A DNA stretch of 23,141 bases, from the NCBI GenBank assembly GCA_036518215.1, contig DATDNP010000106.1, positions 1 to 23,141 of the forward strand. Reading direction: 5' to 3'. The DNA is from CF-39 sp036518215 (GTDB lineage Bacteria; Chloroflexota; Limnocylindria; P2-11E). The position numbers and the translations under genes were made by a program. Below, in pieces: positions 1 through 7,765 of the stretch (its first letter is position 1; each line of letters opens with the position of its first letter). A model generated the notes under the pieces. The model had not been told where the DNA came from. It saw nothing but the letters and a program-made list of their open reading frames with translations, and made no database searches.

Positions 1-717
1 AAGGACAAGTTCGGCGTCCAGGTGACGACGAAGACGCCGCGCGTCCCCTACCGCGAGTCGATCCGCCGGAAGACGCAGGCGCAGGGCCGGTACAAGAAGC
101 AGACCGGCGGTCACGGCATGTTCGGCGACACCTGGGTCGAGATCGAGCCCCTCACCCCCGGGAGCGGCGTCGAGTTCGCGACCCGCATCGTCGGCGGCTC
201 GGTGCCGCGGAACTTCTGGCCCGCCGTCGAGAAGGGCATCCGCGAGGCCGCCGAGCGGGGCGTCATCGCCGGCTACCCGCTCTCCGACTTCCGCGCCACG
301 CTCTACGACGGCTCGTTCCACGCAGTCGACTCCAACGAGATGAGCTTCCGCGTCGCCGGCTCCCTCGCGCTCCAGAACTGCGTGAAAGAGGCGGACCCGT
401 ACCTCCTCGAGCCGATCCACGAGCTCGATGTGCTCGTGCCGGAGGAGCAGATGGGCGATGTGCTCGCCGACCTCAACGGCCGTCGCGGGCGCGTGCTCGG
501 GATGGAGTCCACCGGCGCGGGGTATCAGCACATCAAGGCGCAGGTGCCGCTCGCCGAGATCTTCCGCTACGCGACGGACCTCCGGTCGATGACCGGCGGT
601 CGTGGGACGTTCAGCTCACGCTTCCTCGCCTACGAGGAGTGCCCGTCGCACATCGCGCAGAAGGTGATCGCGGCGCACGAGGAGTCGGCGGAAGAGGAGG
701 GCGCGGCGGCGCACTAG
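1..717 (+). CDS. Elongation factor G-like GTPase, C-terminal part (partial)
   Basis: The reading frame is open from base 1, so the gene is cut at its 5' end; a GTG at 22 is internal. The visible 238 residues cover the end of domain III/start of IV, domain IV and domain V of an EF-G-family ribosomal translocase. Domain IV shows GRYKKQTGGHGMFGD, and domain V has PEEQMGDVLADLNGRRGRVLGME and the late RYATDLRSMTGGRGTF motif, which is typical of the family. The YKKQTGG and MFGDTW wording resembles the EF-G2/FusA2-like paralogue group more than canonical FusA, so a paralogue is likely. The GTPase domain lies outside the window, so GTP-binding motifs cannot be checked. The protein ends in a Glu/Ala-rich tail. 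Its TAG stop overlaps the stop of the convergent S9 peptidase gene within CTAG at 714-717. Confidence 0.93.
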   Translation, partial: KDKFGVQVTTKTPRVPYRESIRRKTQAQGRYKKQTGGHGMFGDTWVEIEPLTPGSGVEFATRIVGGSVPRNFWPAVEKGIREAAERGVIAGYPLSDFRATLYDGSFHAVDSNEMSFRVAGSLALQNCVKEADPYLLEPIHELDVLVPEEQMGDVLADLNGRRGRVLGMESTGAGYQHIKAQVPLAEIFRYATDLRSMTGGRGTFSSRFLAYEECPSHIAQKVIAAHEESAEEEGAAAH

Positions 718-2555
718 GCCGCGAGCGTCTTCTCCAGCCAGTCGAGGACGAGGCCGAAGCGGCGGATCTTCGCCGCGATGTCGACGCTGCCGTGGCCCTC
801 GTCGTCCCACTCGACGTAGGTGAAGTCGTCGCCCTCTCGTTTGCCGAGCGCGCGAAGGCGGTCGACGAAGAGGCGCGACTGCGACACCGGGCACCGCGGA
901 TCGTTCGTGCCGTGGAGGATGAGCAGCCTCGCGCGCACGCCGTCGGCGAACTCGACGGCGCTGCGGTCGCGCCAGAGCGCCCGGTCCGCCTCGGGGTCGC
1001 CCATCTGCGTCCGGAGGAAGTGCCGGAAGTGCTGTTTCGACTCGGCCCACATCGCGTGCAGGTCGGTGACGCCGTATGACGGCACCGCCGCCTTCCACAG
1101 ATCGGGCTTCTTCGTCGCCGCGATGAAGCTCATGAACCCGCCGTAGCTCCCGCCCATGATCCCGATCCGCGAGGCGTCCACGTCCGGGAGCGACCGGAGG
1201 TAGCGCACTGCGCCCTCGATGTCCTCGAGATCGACGCCGCCCCAGTCCTTGAGCGCGGCATCGCGGTGCGCGACGCCGTAGCCCGTGCTGCCGCGGACGT
1301 TCGGCTGGATGACGACGAAACCGCGATCGACGAGCGCCTGCGCGAACTGGTCGAACGTGCGTGTCCACTGTCCCGTCGGACCGCCGTGCGCCTGCACCAT
1401 CGCGGGGTGATGACCGCCGCCGCGCGGCCGGTAGACGAGCGCGGGGATCTGCGTGCCGTCGGTCGAGGCGTACCAGACGTGCTCCGCCTCGACGAAGCGC
1501 GACCGATCGATCGAACCGTACTCCGGCGCGACGAGCGTCTCCGTCGTGCCGTTCGCGAGATCGTGCAGGTAGAGGCCCGGCCGCGCCGCGCTCGTCGTGT
1601 GATGCACGACGATGCGGTCCTCGTCGATCCAATCGGCGCCGCCCACCGCGCCCGGCGCGATCGACGCGACACGCTCGCTCCCGCCTTCGAGGTCGTACGC
1701 GACGAGCTGCACTGCGGCGTCGCGGTTCCGCGTGACGAGGAGCTGACGGCCGGATGGGGAGAGCTCGACGACGTGCTCCTCGCGCTCGCCGTCGCCGAGC
1801 CAGCGCACCTGCCCGGTCGCGAGCGTGAGTATCCCGGTCCGGCTCGTGCCCGACGTGTCGCTCTCGACGACGGCGCGATCGCCGTCCGGAAGCCACCGCT
1901 GGACCAGATCGATCGCGCCGGCCTTCGTCCGGAACACCCGCCGCACATCGGACCCATCGGCGCGCATGACGTAGCCGTCGCGATTGCGCGTGCCCGGCGC
2001 TTCCTCGTCGGTGTTGAAGAGCAGCCGGTCGCCGCTCGGGCTCCAGTGCCCGCCGTTCGCCGGTGAGGTGTAGTGCGTGAGCGCGGCGAGTTCCGCCCCA
2101 TCGGCCCGCATGCGCCACACGTTCATCTGCCCAGGCGCGTCGGCGCGCTGCCGCCCGTTCGAGTTCACGCTGATCCACGCGCCGTCTGGCGAGAACTCGA
2201 CCGCATGTTTCTCGCTCGTCGGGTCGTTCGTGAGGCGCGTGACCGCGCCGCTCGCGACGTCGATGCGATACAGGTCGTGGTTCTCATTGCCCTTCTCGTC
2301 GCGCGCGAAGACGAGCGCGGTGTCGTCGGGCGACCAGATGTAGAACGAGCGGAGCGCCCGTGGCGGCTCGCCGTGCGACAGCTGGCGGACCTCGCGCGTC
2401 GTGAGGTCGAGGATGTACAGCTCGATGCGGCCGCTCCTGTCCCAGTAGAACGCGACCTTGTCGCGACGATGCGAGACGACCGGGTGGTACAGCGTTGGGA
2501 GTGACCAGAGCTCGCGAACGTCGAGACGCGCGGATTCGGTGACCGTCGTCGCCAT
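714..2555 (-). CDS. S9 family (prolyl oligopeptidase-type) serine peptidase
   Basis: A 613-residue peptidase of the acylaminoacyl-peptidase/dipeptidyl-aminopeptidase type, expected to cleave short peptides in the cytoplasm. Residues about 20-370 form a beta-propeller with repeated blades (YIWSPDD, VEFSPDGAW, GHWSPSGDR, VELSPSG). Residues about 380-613 are the alpha/beta-hydrolase domain. The catalytic triad is visible: Ser470 in GGSYGGF, Asp552 in HGTNDPRCPV and His588 in DEGHGS. An oxyanion region HGGP lies at about 390-393. Length is normal for the family and no signal peptide is seen. The ATG at 2555 has no Shine-Dalgarno; instead TAGCAT sits exactly 6 nt upstream, suggesting a leaderless mRNA. 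The upstream gene's stop codon is part of that hexamer. Exact substrate is unknown. Confidence 0.95.
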   Translation of the reverse strand: MATTVTESARLDVRELWSLPTLYHPVVSHRRDKVAFYWDRSGRIELYILDLTTREVRQLSHGEPPRALRSFYIWSPDDTALVFARDEKGNENHDLYRIDVASGAVTRLTNDPTSEKHAVEFSPDGAWISVNSNGRQRADAPGQMNVWRMRADGAELAALTHYTSPANGGHWSPSGDRLLFNTDEEAPGTRNRDGYVMRADGSDVRRVFRTKAGAIDLVQRWLPDGDRAVVESDTSGTSRTGILTLATGQVRWLGDGEREEHVVELSPSGRQLLVTRNRDAAVQLVAYDLEGGSERVASIAPGAVGGADWIDEDRIVVHHTTSAARPGLYLHDLANGTTETLVAPEYGSIDRSRFVEAEHVWYASTDGTQIPALVYRPRGGGHHPAMVQAHGGPTGQWTRTFDQFAQALVDRGFVVIQPNVRGSTGYGVAHRDAALKDWGGVDLEDIEGAVRYLRSLPDVDASRIGIMGGSYGGFMSFIAATKKPDLWKAAVPSYGVTDLHAMWAESKQHFRHFLRTQMGDPEADRALWRDRSAVEFADGVRARLLILHGTNDPRCPVSQSRLFVDRLRALGKREGDDFTYVEWDDEGHGSVDIAAKIRRFGLVLDWLEKTLAA

Positions 2556-2561
2556 GGGCGG

Positions 2562-2567
2562 ATGCTA
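2562..2567 (-). promoter_or_regulatory. -10-like element TAGCAT for the S9 peptidase (leaderless)
   Basis: TAGCAT is followed by 6 nt (CCGCCC) and then the ATG at 2555, which places a transcription start at or next to the A of ATG. There is no Shine-Dalgarno in the gap and no clear -35. The TAG of the hexamer is the stop codon of the upstream APH-like gene (2565-2567). Promoter activity is inferred from position and from the same arrangement at other genes in this window. Confidence 0.6.
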
Positions 2568-3494
2568 CGTCGAGAGGGCGAGCTCGCGCGTCCGCCGTGC
2601 CGTCCACGCGGCGTGGTCCCACATCTGGTGCTCCGCCTGGAACGCGATGTGGTCAAGGCCGATGTGCAGCTCGCAGCAGAGCAGGCGCTCGGCGACGTGC
2701 GGGATCTCCAGTCGTGTCGCCTTGTGGTGACGCTCGACCTCGGTACGAATGTCGATCCGCGACCACTTCGCGTACAGCGGGTGTGGCCACCAGAACACGA
2801 GGAGCGCGGCGTCGTAGAGGAAGTCTCCGTAGATCGACGCGCCCCAGTCGAGCAGCACGACGCCGGCGTCGTCCGCGAGGACGTTGAAGTTCAGCAGGTC
2901 GTTATGGACGAGATGACGCTCGTCGGGGCACGACGGCAGGAGCTCACGGAGGCGCGAGAGCGCGAGGTCGAACTCGGCGACGCCGATCCGCGTCGTAGCG
3001 AGGAAGGCGCGCCGTTCTGCCATCCGATCTCGACCGTCCCCGAGGTCGAGCAGTGTGTCCCGCCAGCTCGCGCGCTCCCCATTCCCGTCGCCGTGCCAGA
3101 GGCCGTAGCCGTGCGTCGCGCCGACGTTCGCGTCGCGGATGGCGTCGAGCGAGCGGAGGAGCGATGGCAGCACGCGTCGCATGCCGGCCTCGTCCAGGGC
3201 ATCGAGGGGCGTGCCATGGACGCGCTCCGATATGCCGTACCCACCCCGGCCGAAGTCGCCGATGTCCACGATGCGCGGCGTGCGGAGCCACGGCGAGGCC
3301 CAGCGTCCCGCGAACCGATCCTTCTCGAGATCGTCGCGCCGGTCGTGGAACCGGACGACGTACTCGCGCTCGCCTTCGGCGAACCCGAATGCGGCGGACC
3401 ACAGGCCACCGGTGAGCGGCTCGAGCTCGCGCGCGTCGTGTCCGTGCTCGCGGAGGAAGCGCTGCGCCTCGTCCTTTGTGAGCGTGACCGGCAC
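2565..3494 (-). CDS. Aminoglycoside phosphotransferase-family kinase, hygromycin-B-kinase-like
   Basis: A 309-residue protein-kinase-like phosphotransferase. The Brenner motif is visible as HLVHNDLLNFNVL (His197, Asp199, Asn204), followed by the metal-binding LLDWG (Asp216). The layout resembles hygromycin-B 4-O-kinase: an N-terminal lobe with YVVRFHDRRDDLEKDRFAGR, then TPRIVDIGDFGRGGYGIS, then the catalytic loop, IYGDFLYDAA and a C-terminal DHAAW. That comparison is from memory of the APH(4) sequence, not a search. Family members include antibiotic-inactivating enzymes and metabolic small-molecule kinases; the substrate here cannot be read from sequence. The GTG start at 3494 has no Shine-Dalgarno but has TAATCT 6 nt upstream, overlapping the stop of the dehydrogenase gene before it. 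Confidence 0.88.
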   Translation of the reverse strand: MPVTLTKDEAQRFLREHGHDARELEPLTGGLWSAAFGFAEGEREYVVRFHDRRDDLEKDRFAGRWASPWLRTPRIVDIGDFGRGGYGISERVHGTPLDALDEAGMRRVLPSLLRSLDAIRDANVGATHGYGLWHGDGNGERASWRDTLLDLGDGRDRMAERRAFLATTRIGVAEFDLALSRLRELLPSCPDERHLVHNDLLNFNVLADDAGVVLLDWGASIYGDFLYDAALLVFWWPHPLYAKWSRIDIRTEVERHHKATRLEIPHVAERLLCCELHIGLDHIAFQAEHQMWDHAAWTARRTRELALST

Positions 3495-3500
3495 GCGCGG

Positions 3501-3506
3501 AGATTA
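3501..3506 (-). promoter_or_regulatory. -10-like element TAATCT for the APH-like gene (leaderless)
   Basis: TAATCT is a close match to the bacterial -10 consensus and is separated by 6 nt (CCGCGC) from the GTG start at 3494. Its first three bases, TAA, are the stop codon of the upstream NADH dehydrogenase (3504-3506). No convincing -35 is seen at 16-18 nt upstream. Leaderless initiation is inferred. Confidence 0.6.
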
Positions 3507-4748
3507 GGGGATGTCGGCGACGATCCGGCGCGAGAAGTAGCTCATCACCCACTCGACGATGAGGGTCGCGCGATGCCGCGTGCCCACGAGCTGGATCAGG
3601 TAGTTGAGGCGCCACACCGTCCAGGCGGCGATCCCTGAGAGGACGACGTGGATCGGACGCGCGAGCTCTGCGCCGGCCTTCGTGCGTCCGAGCGCGATGA
3701 GATCGCCCTTGCGGTGATACGCGAAGGCCTCGAGAGGCTCGCCGCGCACGAGGTGCGCGACGTTCGCGGCCGCGGTCGGCGCCTGCAGGACCGCGACCTG
3801 CGCGAGCTGCGGCAGCGGTTTCCCGCCGTACGTGAACGCGGCAGCGTCGCCGAATGAGATGACGTCGTCGCGGCCACCGACGCGGAGGCACTCGTCGACG
3901 ACGAGCCGCCCATCCTTCGTCGTCGGGAGGTCGAGGTCCGCGAGCAGCGGGTTGGGCCCGACGCCGCCGGCCCACACGACCGTCTGCGCCGCGATCGTCG
4001 TGCCGTCCTTCGTCATGACCGAATGCTCATCGACCTTGGCGACGAGCGTGTTGAGAACGACCTTGATCGCGAGATCGGACATGCGCGCGGACGCGATCTG
4101 CGAGAGGCGCGGGTCCATCTCGGAGATGATCCGCGGGCCGCCGTCGACGATCGTGATGCTCGGGTCGCGGTCGAAGTCGATGGACGGGTAGATGCCGCGT
4201 AGCGTGTGGTTCATGAGGTCCCGCATCGACGCGGCGAGCTCGACGCCGACCGGCCCGCCGCCGACGATCACGAACGAGAGCAGCTGCCGTCGTTTCGTCG
4301 CGTCGCGCTCTTGGGCGGCGCGCTCGAACGTGGTGAGGATCCGATGGCGCACCTCGCGGCCATCCGACAGCCACTTCACCGTCACCGCGTGCTCCTTCAC
4401 CCCTGGCACGCCGTGGTCGTTCGTCACGGAGCCGGGAACGAGGACGAGGTGGTCGTACGGAAGTGCCTCCCCGTCCGTCCGAACGACGCGGTTCGCGATG
4501 TCGATCGCGGTCACCTCGGCACGGACGAAGCGGTACCCGGCGTGCGCGAGCGGCACGCGAAGCGGGTACGCGACCGTGTGGGCGGGCAGCTCCCCGGTCG
4601 CGACCTGATAGAGCAGCGGCGTGAAGAGGTGAAAGTTGTTGCGGTCGACGAGGACGACCTCCGCCTCGCCGCTCGCCAGACGATCCTCGAGCTGGCGGAC
4701 GAGGTGGAGACCGGCGAAGCCGCCGCCGACGATGACGATCCGCTTCAC
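3504..4748 (-). CDS. ndh: Type II NADH:quinone oxidoreductase (NDH-2)
   Basis: A 414-residue FAD-dependent dehydrogenase that would pass electrons from NADH to quinone without pumping protons, bound to the inner face of the membrane. Residues 3-13 form the FAD Rossmann motif IVIVGGGFAGL. NFHLFTPLLYQVATG at 38-52 is characteristic of NDH-2. The NADH-binding motif FVIVGGGPVGVELA is at 159-172. VVWAGGVGPNPLL (257-269) and ISFGDAAAF (297-305) contact FAD. The C-terminal 50 residues are amphipathic (WTVWRLNYLIQLVG, VEWVMSYFSRR), as expected for a membrane anchor. An open frame continues upstream to 5027, but the GTG at 4748 directly precedes the FAD motif and overlaps the upstream TGA in a GTGA, so translation is probably coupled to the TPR gene. 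Confidence 0.95.
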   Translation of the reverse strand: MKRIVIVGGGFAGLHLVRQLEDRLASGEAEVVLVDRNNFHLFTPLLYQVATGELPAHTVAYPLRVPLAHAGYRFVRAEVTAIDIANRVVRTDGEALPYDHLVLVPGSVTNDHGVPGVKEHAVTVKWLSDGREVRHRILTTFERAAQERDATKRRQLLSFVIVGGGPVGVELAASMRDLMNHTLRGIYPSIDFDRDPSITIVDGGPRIISEMDPRLSQIASARMSDLAIKVVLNTLVAKVDEHSVMTKDGTTIAAQTVVWAGGVGPNPLLADLDLPTTKDGRLVVDECLRVGGRDDVISFGDAAAFTYGGKPLPQLAQVAVLQAPTAAANVAHLVRGEPLEAFAYHRKGDLIALGRTKAGAELARPIHVVLSGIAAWTVWRLNYLIQLVGTRHRATLIVEWVMSYFSRRIVADIP

Positions 4749-6499
4749 TGCTTTCCCACCTCGTTCTCGATGCGCAGCAGCTCGCCGACGTACTGCTTCG
4801 TGATCGGGTCGTTCGCGTCGATGCCTGAGGCGCGCTCGAGGTAGCGCCGTGCGGTATCGAGATTCCCGGCGCGCAGGTGCGCGAACCCGGCGTCGGCAAG
4901 GTATGCCGCATCGGTCGGCCGCAGCGACGCCGCGCGATCGAGCGCGCGCAGCGCCGCGTTCACCTCGTCGCCGGACTCCAGGAGCGCGACGCCGAGCTCG
5001 TGGAGGGCGTCGGGCTGGTCGGGCCAAAGCTCGAGCACCTTCGTGAAGGCCGCGCGCGCCGCATCGGCGTCGCCACGCTGCCGCGCGACGATGCCTCGTC
5101 CGAAATGCGCCTCCCAGAGATCGGGCTCGATCGCGAGCGCGCGTTCGAACGTCGCCTGCGCCGCATCGAGCGTGGTTGCGTCACCGGAGAGGGCGCTCTG
5201 CCCGGCGTGCTCGAGCTCGCGCTCGAGCTCCGCGTCGCGGAGCCCGAAGCGCAACCGGCGCGCGTGGCAGGCCACCTCGCCGGTGCGCTCCGACGCGAGG
5301 AGCGCGTCGAGGTCGCGCTGCGCCTCCGCGCGGTCGCCCGACGCGAGCTCGATGCGCGCGAGGTTGAGGCGCACGACGCCGGGCGCGCCCTTCGCGAGCG
5401 CATCGCGGTAGTGCGCGGCGGCCGGCTCGGTCTCGCCCCGCGCGTGATGCGCCGCCGCGCGTGACGCGTGGAGCTCCCAGCTGTCGGTCCCCGCCGCGAT
5501 CGCGCGATCGAAGGCCTGCGTCGCGGCGTCGAGGTCGCCCCGCTGGTACGCGATGATCGCGACCAGCTCCTGCGCCGATCCGTACGCGGCACTCGTCGGT
5601 CGGATCCGGCGCAGGTGCGCGAGCCCCGGCGACACCGCGCCGGCGTTCGCGTAGAGCTCGGCGAGCCGGACGAGGTCCGGGTCGGCGAGCGGGTGGAGGG
5701 CGTGTGCGTGCTCGAACGCGACGATCGCGCCATTCGCGTCGTCCGTCTCCGCCCGCAGCTGCCCGAGGATGTAGTGGACGCGCCACGCGCGCGGTCGCGC
5801 GGAGACAAGGCGCTCGAGCGCGTGGATCTCGTGGCGTACGGAGCCACGCTCGAGGGACTCGGCGGCGAGCACGAGCACGCGCTCCTCGGGAAGCACGCTC
5901 TCGGGGTCCGCGATCGCGGCGTCGACGTAGCGGTCGAGCGCCGCATGCACTGCGTCATCGGCGCGTGCGGCGTCGCTCGTGCGGAGCAGCGTCGCATTCA
6001 CCTCCTGGTCCATCGCCTCGAGGAGCGCGGTGTACGCGTCGTCGTTCGCGACCGGATCGGTCGACTCGGGCGCCGACACCGCGACGGCCGCGGCGATCCA
6101 CGCGACGAGCTCCCGCTCCGCTCCGTGCAGAGTGCCTGCCGCGATCGCGAACGAACGCTCCGACATGACGCGTTTCGTCGTGACGTCGACGAGGCTCGCG
6201 TCGATCCGCGTGCCGGTCGGTCCCTCGACGTACGTGCCGACGAGGGTCCGCGTCGCGCCGAGCGACGCGCCGTACTGCGCCGCGAGGTCAGGCGGTGGCG
6301 TCGATCCGAGGATGAGATGCCCCTCGCCCGCGGATCCCTCGGGCATGGCGACGAGGAAGACGGGACGGAGGTCGAGCGCGGCCTCCGCGCCCACCCGGTC
6401 GACGAGACGTCGTGCGAGCTGCCGCGCCCATGCGCCCGCGCGCGGATCGCTCGAGCGCGCGCCGAACGGGACGACCGCGATGACCGGCTTGAACGCCAC
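4745..6499 (-). CDS. Tetratricopeptide-repeat protein with TolB/FlgO-like N-terminal domain
   Basis: A 584-residue protein, Ala/Arg/Glu-rich, without a signal peptide or membrane segment. Residues about 1-140 (IAVVPFGARSSDP at the start, then a VGTYVEGPTGTRIDASLVDVTTKRVM stretch broken across strands) resemble the TolB-N/FlgO-type domain found before TPRs in bacterial adenylate-cyclase-like and regulatory proteins. From about 230 to 580 there are serial TPR helices such as AIVAFEHAHALHPLADPDLVRLAE, with late copies WEAHFGRGIVARQRGDADAA and AYLADAGFAHLRAGNLDTA. TPRs scaffold protein-protein contacts; the partner is unknown. The GTG start lies 4 nt after the tyrS stop and lacks a strong Shine-Dalgarno. 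The TGA stop overlaps the ndh GTG, so tyrS-TPR-ndh looks like one operon. Confidence 0.85.
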   Translation of the reverse strand: MAFKPVIAVVPFGARSSDPRAGAWARQLARRLVDRVGAEAALDLRPVFLVAMPEGSAGEGHLILGSTPPPDLAAQYGASLGATRTLVGTYVEGPTGTRIDASLVDVTTKRVMSERSFAIAAGTLHGAERELVAWIAAAVAVSAPESTDPVANDDAYTALLEAMDQEVNATLLRTSDAARADDAVHAALDRYVDAAIADPESVLPEERVLVLAAESLERGSVRHEIHALERLVSARPRAWRVHYILGQLRAETDDANGAIVAFEHAHALHPLADPDLVRLAELYANAGAVSPGLAHLRRIRPTSAAYGSAQELVAIIAYQRGDLDAATQAFDRAIAAGTDSWELHASRAAAHHARGETEPAAAHYRDALAKGAPGVVRLNLARIELASGDRAEAQRDLDALLASERTGEVACHARRLRFGLRDAELERELEHAGQSALSGDATTLDAAQATFERALAIEPDLWEAHFGRGIVARQRGDADAARAAFTKVLELWPDQPDALHELGVALLESGDEVNAALRALDRAASLRPTDAAYLADAGFAHLRAGNLDTARRYLERASGIDANDPITKQYVGELLRIENEVGKQ

Positions 6500-6503
6500 C
6501 GCG

Positions 6504-7718
6504 CTAGCGGAACCGAACGCGCGCGTAGCGGCGCTTGCCCACCTGGACGATGTGCTCGCCGGACGTTGGGACCGCCGTCTCGAGATTCGCCTTCGAGCCC
6601 CCGACCTTCACGCCGCCCTGCTCGATCAGCTGCCGCGCGTTCGTCTTGCTCGGCGCAAGGCCGGCGCGGACCAGCACGTCGACGATCGACAGCTCATGCT
6701 GCCCATCGACCTCGAGGTCCACGCTCTCGATGTCATCGGGCATCTGACCCTTCTGGAACTGTCGCTCGAAGGCGGCCTTCGCCTCGCCCGCCGCGGCCGG
6801 CGAGTGCATCTCGCTCGTGATCTGCCAGGCGAGCCGCTGCTTCGCCTCCTTCGGGTTGAGCTCCTTCCGCGCGAGCGCGGCGTTGATCCTCTTCACCTCG
6901 TCCCACGGCAGGTCCGTCGCCCACTCGAAGTAGTGCGGCATGAGGGCGTCGTCGATGGACATGACCTTCCCGTAGACCTCGTTCGCCGGGTCGGTGAGCC
7001 AGATGCCGGTCTTCGGCTTCGACTTGCTCATCTTCTCGCCGTCGAGCCCCTCGAGGAGCGGGACGATGAAGACCTGCTGGGGCCGCTGCCCGACCTGCGT
7101 CTGGAGCTCGCGCCCGGCGAGGATGTTGAAGAGCTGGTCCGTGCCGCCGAACTCCACGTCCGCCTGGATCGCGACCGAGTCGTAGGCCTGCAGCAGCGGG
7201 TAGAGGAGGTCCTTGATCGGGATGGGCGTCTTCTTCTCCATCCGCTTGCGGAACTCCTCACGCGCGAGCATCTGCTGCGCGCTGAACTTCGCGGCGAGGT
7301 CGATGACGTCGCGCAGCCCGAACTTCGAGTACCACTCGGACTGGAAGACGATCCGGCTGTTCTCGCGCGGGACGATCTTGTGGAATTGTTCGAGGTAGGT
7401 CTCCGCGTTCTTCATGACCTGCTCGTGCGACATCGTCGGCCGGGTCTCGTCCTTGTCCGTCGGATCGCCGATCTGCGTCGTCCAGTCTCCGACGATGAGG
7501 ACGATCTCGTGCCCCCAGTGCGAGAGCTGACGGAGCTTGCGTAAGCCGACCGTGTGACCGATGTGGAGGTTCGGGCGCGTCGGGTCGAAGCCCTGCTTGA
7601 TACGCAGCTGTCGCTCGCCACCCCGTAACAGCGCGGCGAACTCGTCGCGCACGATCACCTCTGCGACGGCGCGCGTGAGGAACTCGTTGAGCTCGTGTTC
7701 TGGGACCGCAACGGGCAT
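6504..7718 (-). CDS. tyrS: Tyrosyl-tRNA synthetase
   Basis: A 404-residue class I aminoacyl-tRNA synthetase that charges tRNA-Tyr in the cytoplasm. The HIGH motif is HIGH in PNLHIGHTVGLRKL (52-55) and the KMSKS motif is at 229-233 in GLDGEKMSKSKPKTG. The tyrosine pocket region QAYDSVAIQADVEFGGTDQ lies at 177-195. An S4 RNA-binding domain occupies about 340-404 (LSIVDVLVRAGLAPSKTNA, then QLIEQGGVKVGG). The PNLHIGH wording fits the TyrZ-type branch rather than the E. coli TyrS type; this is from memory. The ATG at 7718 has no Shine-Dalgarno but a TATCCT hexamer 7 nt upstream. No tyrosine T-box is visible, since only 47 bp separate it from the divergent gene's proposed start. Confidence 0.96.
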   Translation of the reverse strand: MPVAVPEHELNEFLTRAVAEVIVRDEFAALLRGGERQLRIKQGFDPTRPNLHIGHTVGLRKLRQLSHWGHEIVLIVGDWTTQIGDPTDKDETRPTMSHEQVMKNAETYLEQFHKIVPRENSRIVFQSEWYSKFGLRDVIDLAAKFSAQQMLAREEFRKRMEKKTPIPIKDLLYPLLQAYDSVAIQADVEFGGTDQLFNILAGRELQTQVGQRPQQVFIVPLLEGLDGEKMSKSKPKTGIWLTDPANEVYGKVMSIDDALMPHYFEWATDLPWDEVKRINAALARKELNPKEAKQRLAWQITSEMHSPAAAGEAKAAFERQFQKGQMPDDIESVDLEVDGQHELSIVDVLVRAGLAPSKTNARQLIEQGGVKVGGSKANLETAVPTSGEHIVQVGKRRYARVRFR

Positions 7719-7725
7719 GAGGAAA

Positions 7726-7731
7726 AGGATA
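7726..7731 (-). promoter_or_regulatory. -10-like element TATCCT for tyrS (leaderless)
   Basis: TATCCT is followed by 7 nt (TTTCCTC) and the tyrS ATG. The gap is pyrimidine-rich and cannot act as a Shine-Dalgarno. This places the transcription start at the initiation codon. Its -35 region would fall on the divergent -10 element at 7754-7759. Confidence 0.6.
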
Positions 7732-7753
7732 GGTATTCGAGGGTCGCTGCGGT

Positions 7754-7759
7754 TAGCAT
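7754..7759 (+). promoter_or_regulatory. -10-like element TAGCAT for the penicillin-binding protein
   Basis: TAGCAT here is identical to the hexamer before the S9 peptidase and is followed by 6 nt (TGACGC) and then ATC at 7766, which is in frame with the penicillin-binding protein. The divergent tyrS -10 lies 22 bp away on the other strand, so the two promoters overlap. Function is inferred from position. Confidence 0.5.
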
Positions 7760-7765
7760 TGACGC

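Noticed and set aside
2565..3494. Calling the APH-like gene an antibiotic resistance gene
   Set aside because: The fold and motifs support a phosphotransferase only. Substrate cannot be inferred, and the context is not mobile.
4749..5027. N-terminal extension of ndh by 93 codons
   Set aside because: The extension lies in the TPR gene in another frame and is Arg-rich. The FAD motif starts right after the GTG at 4748.
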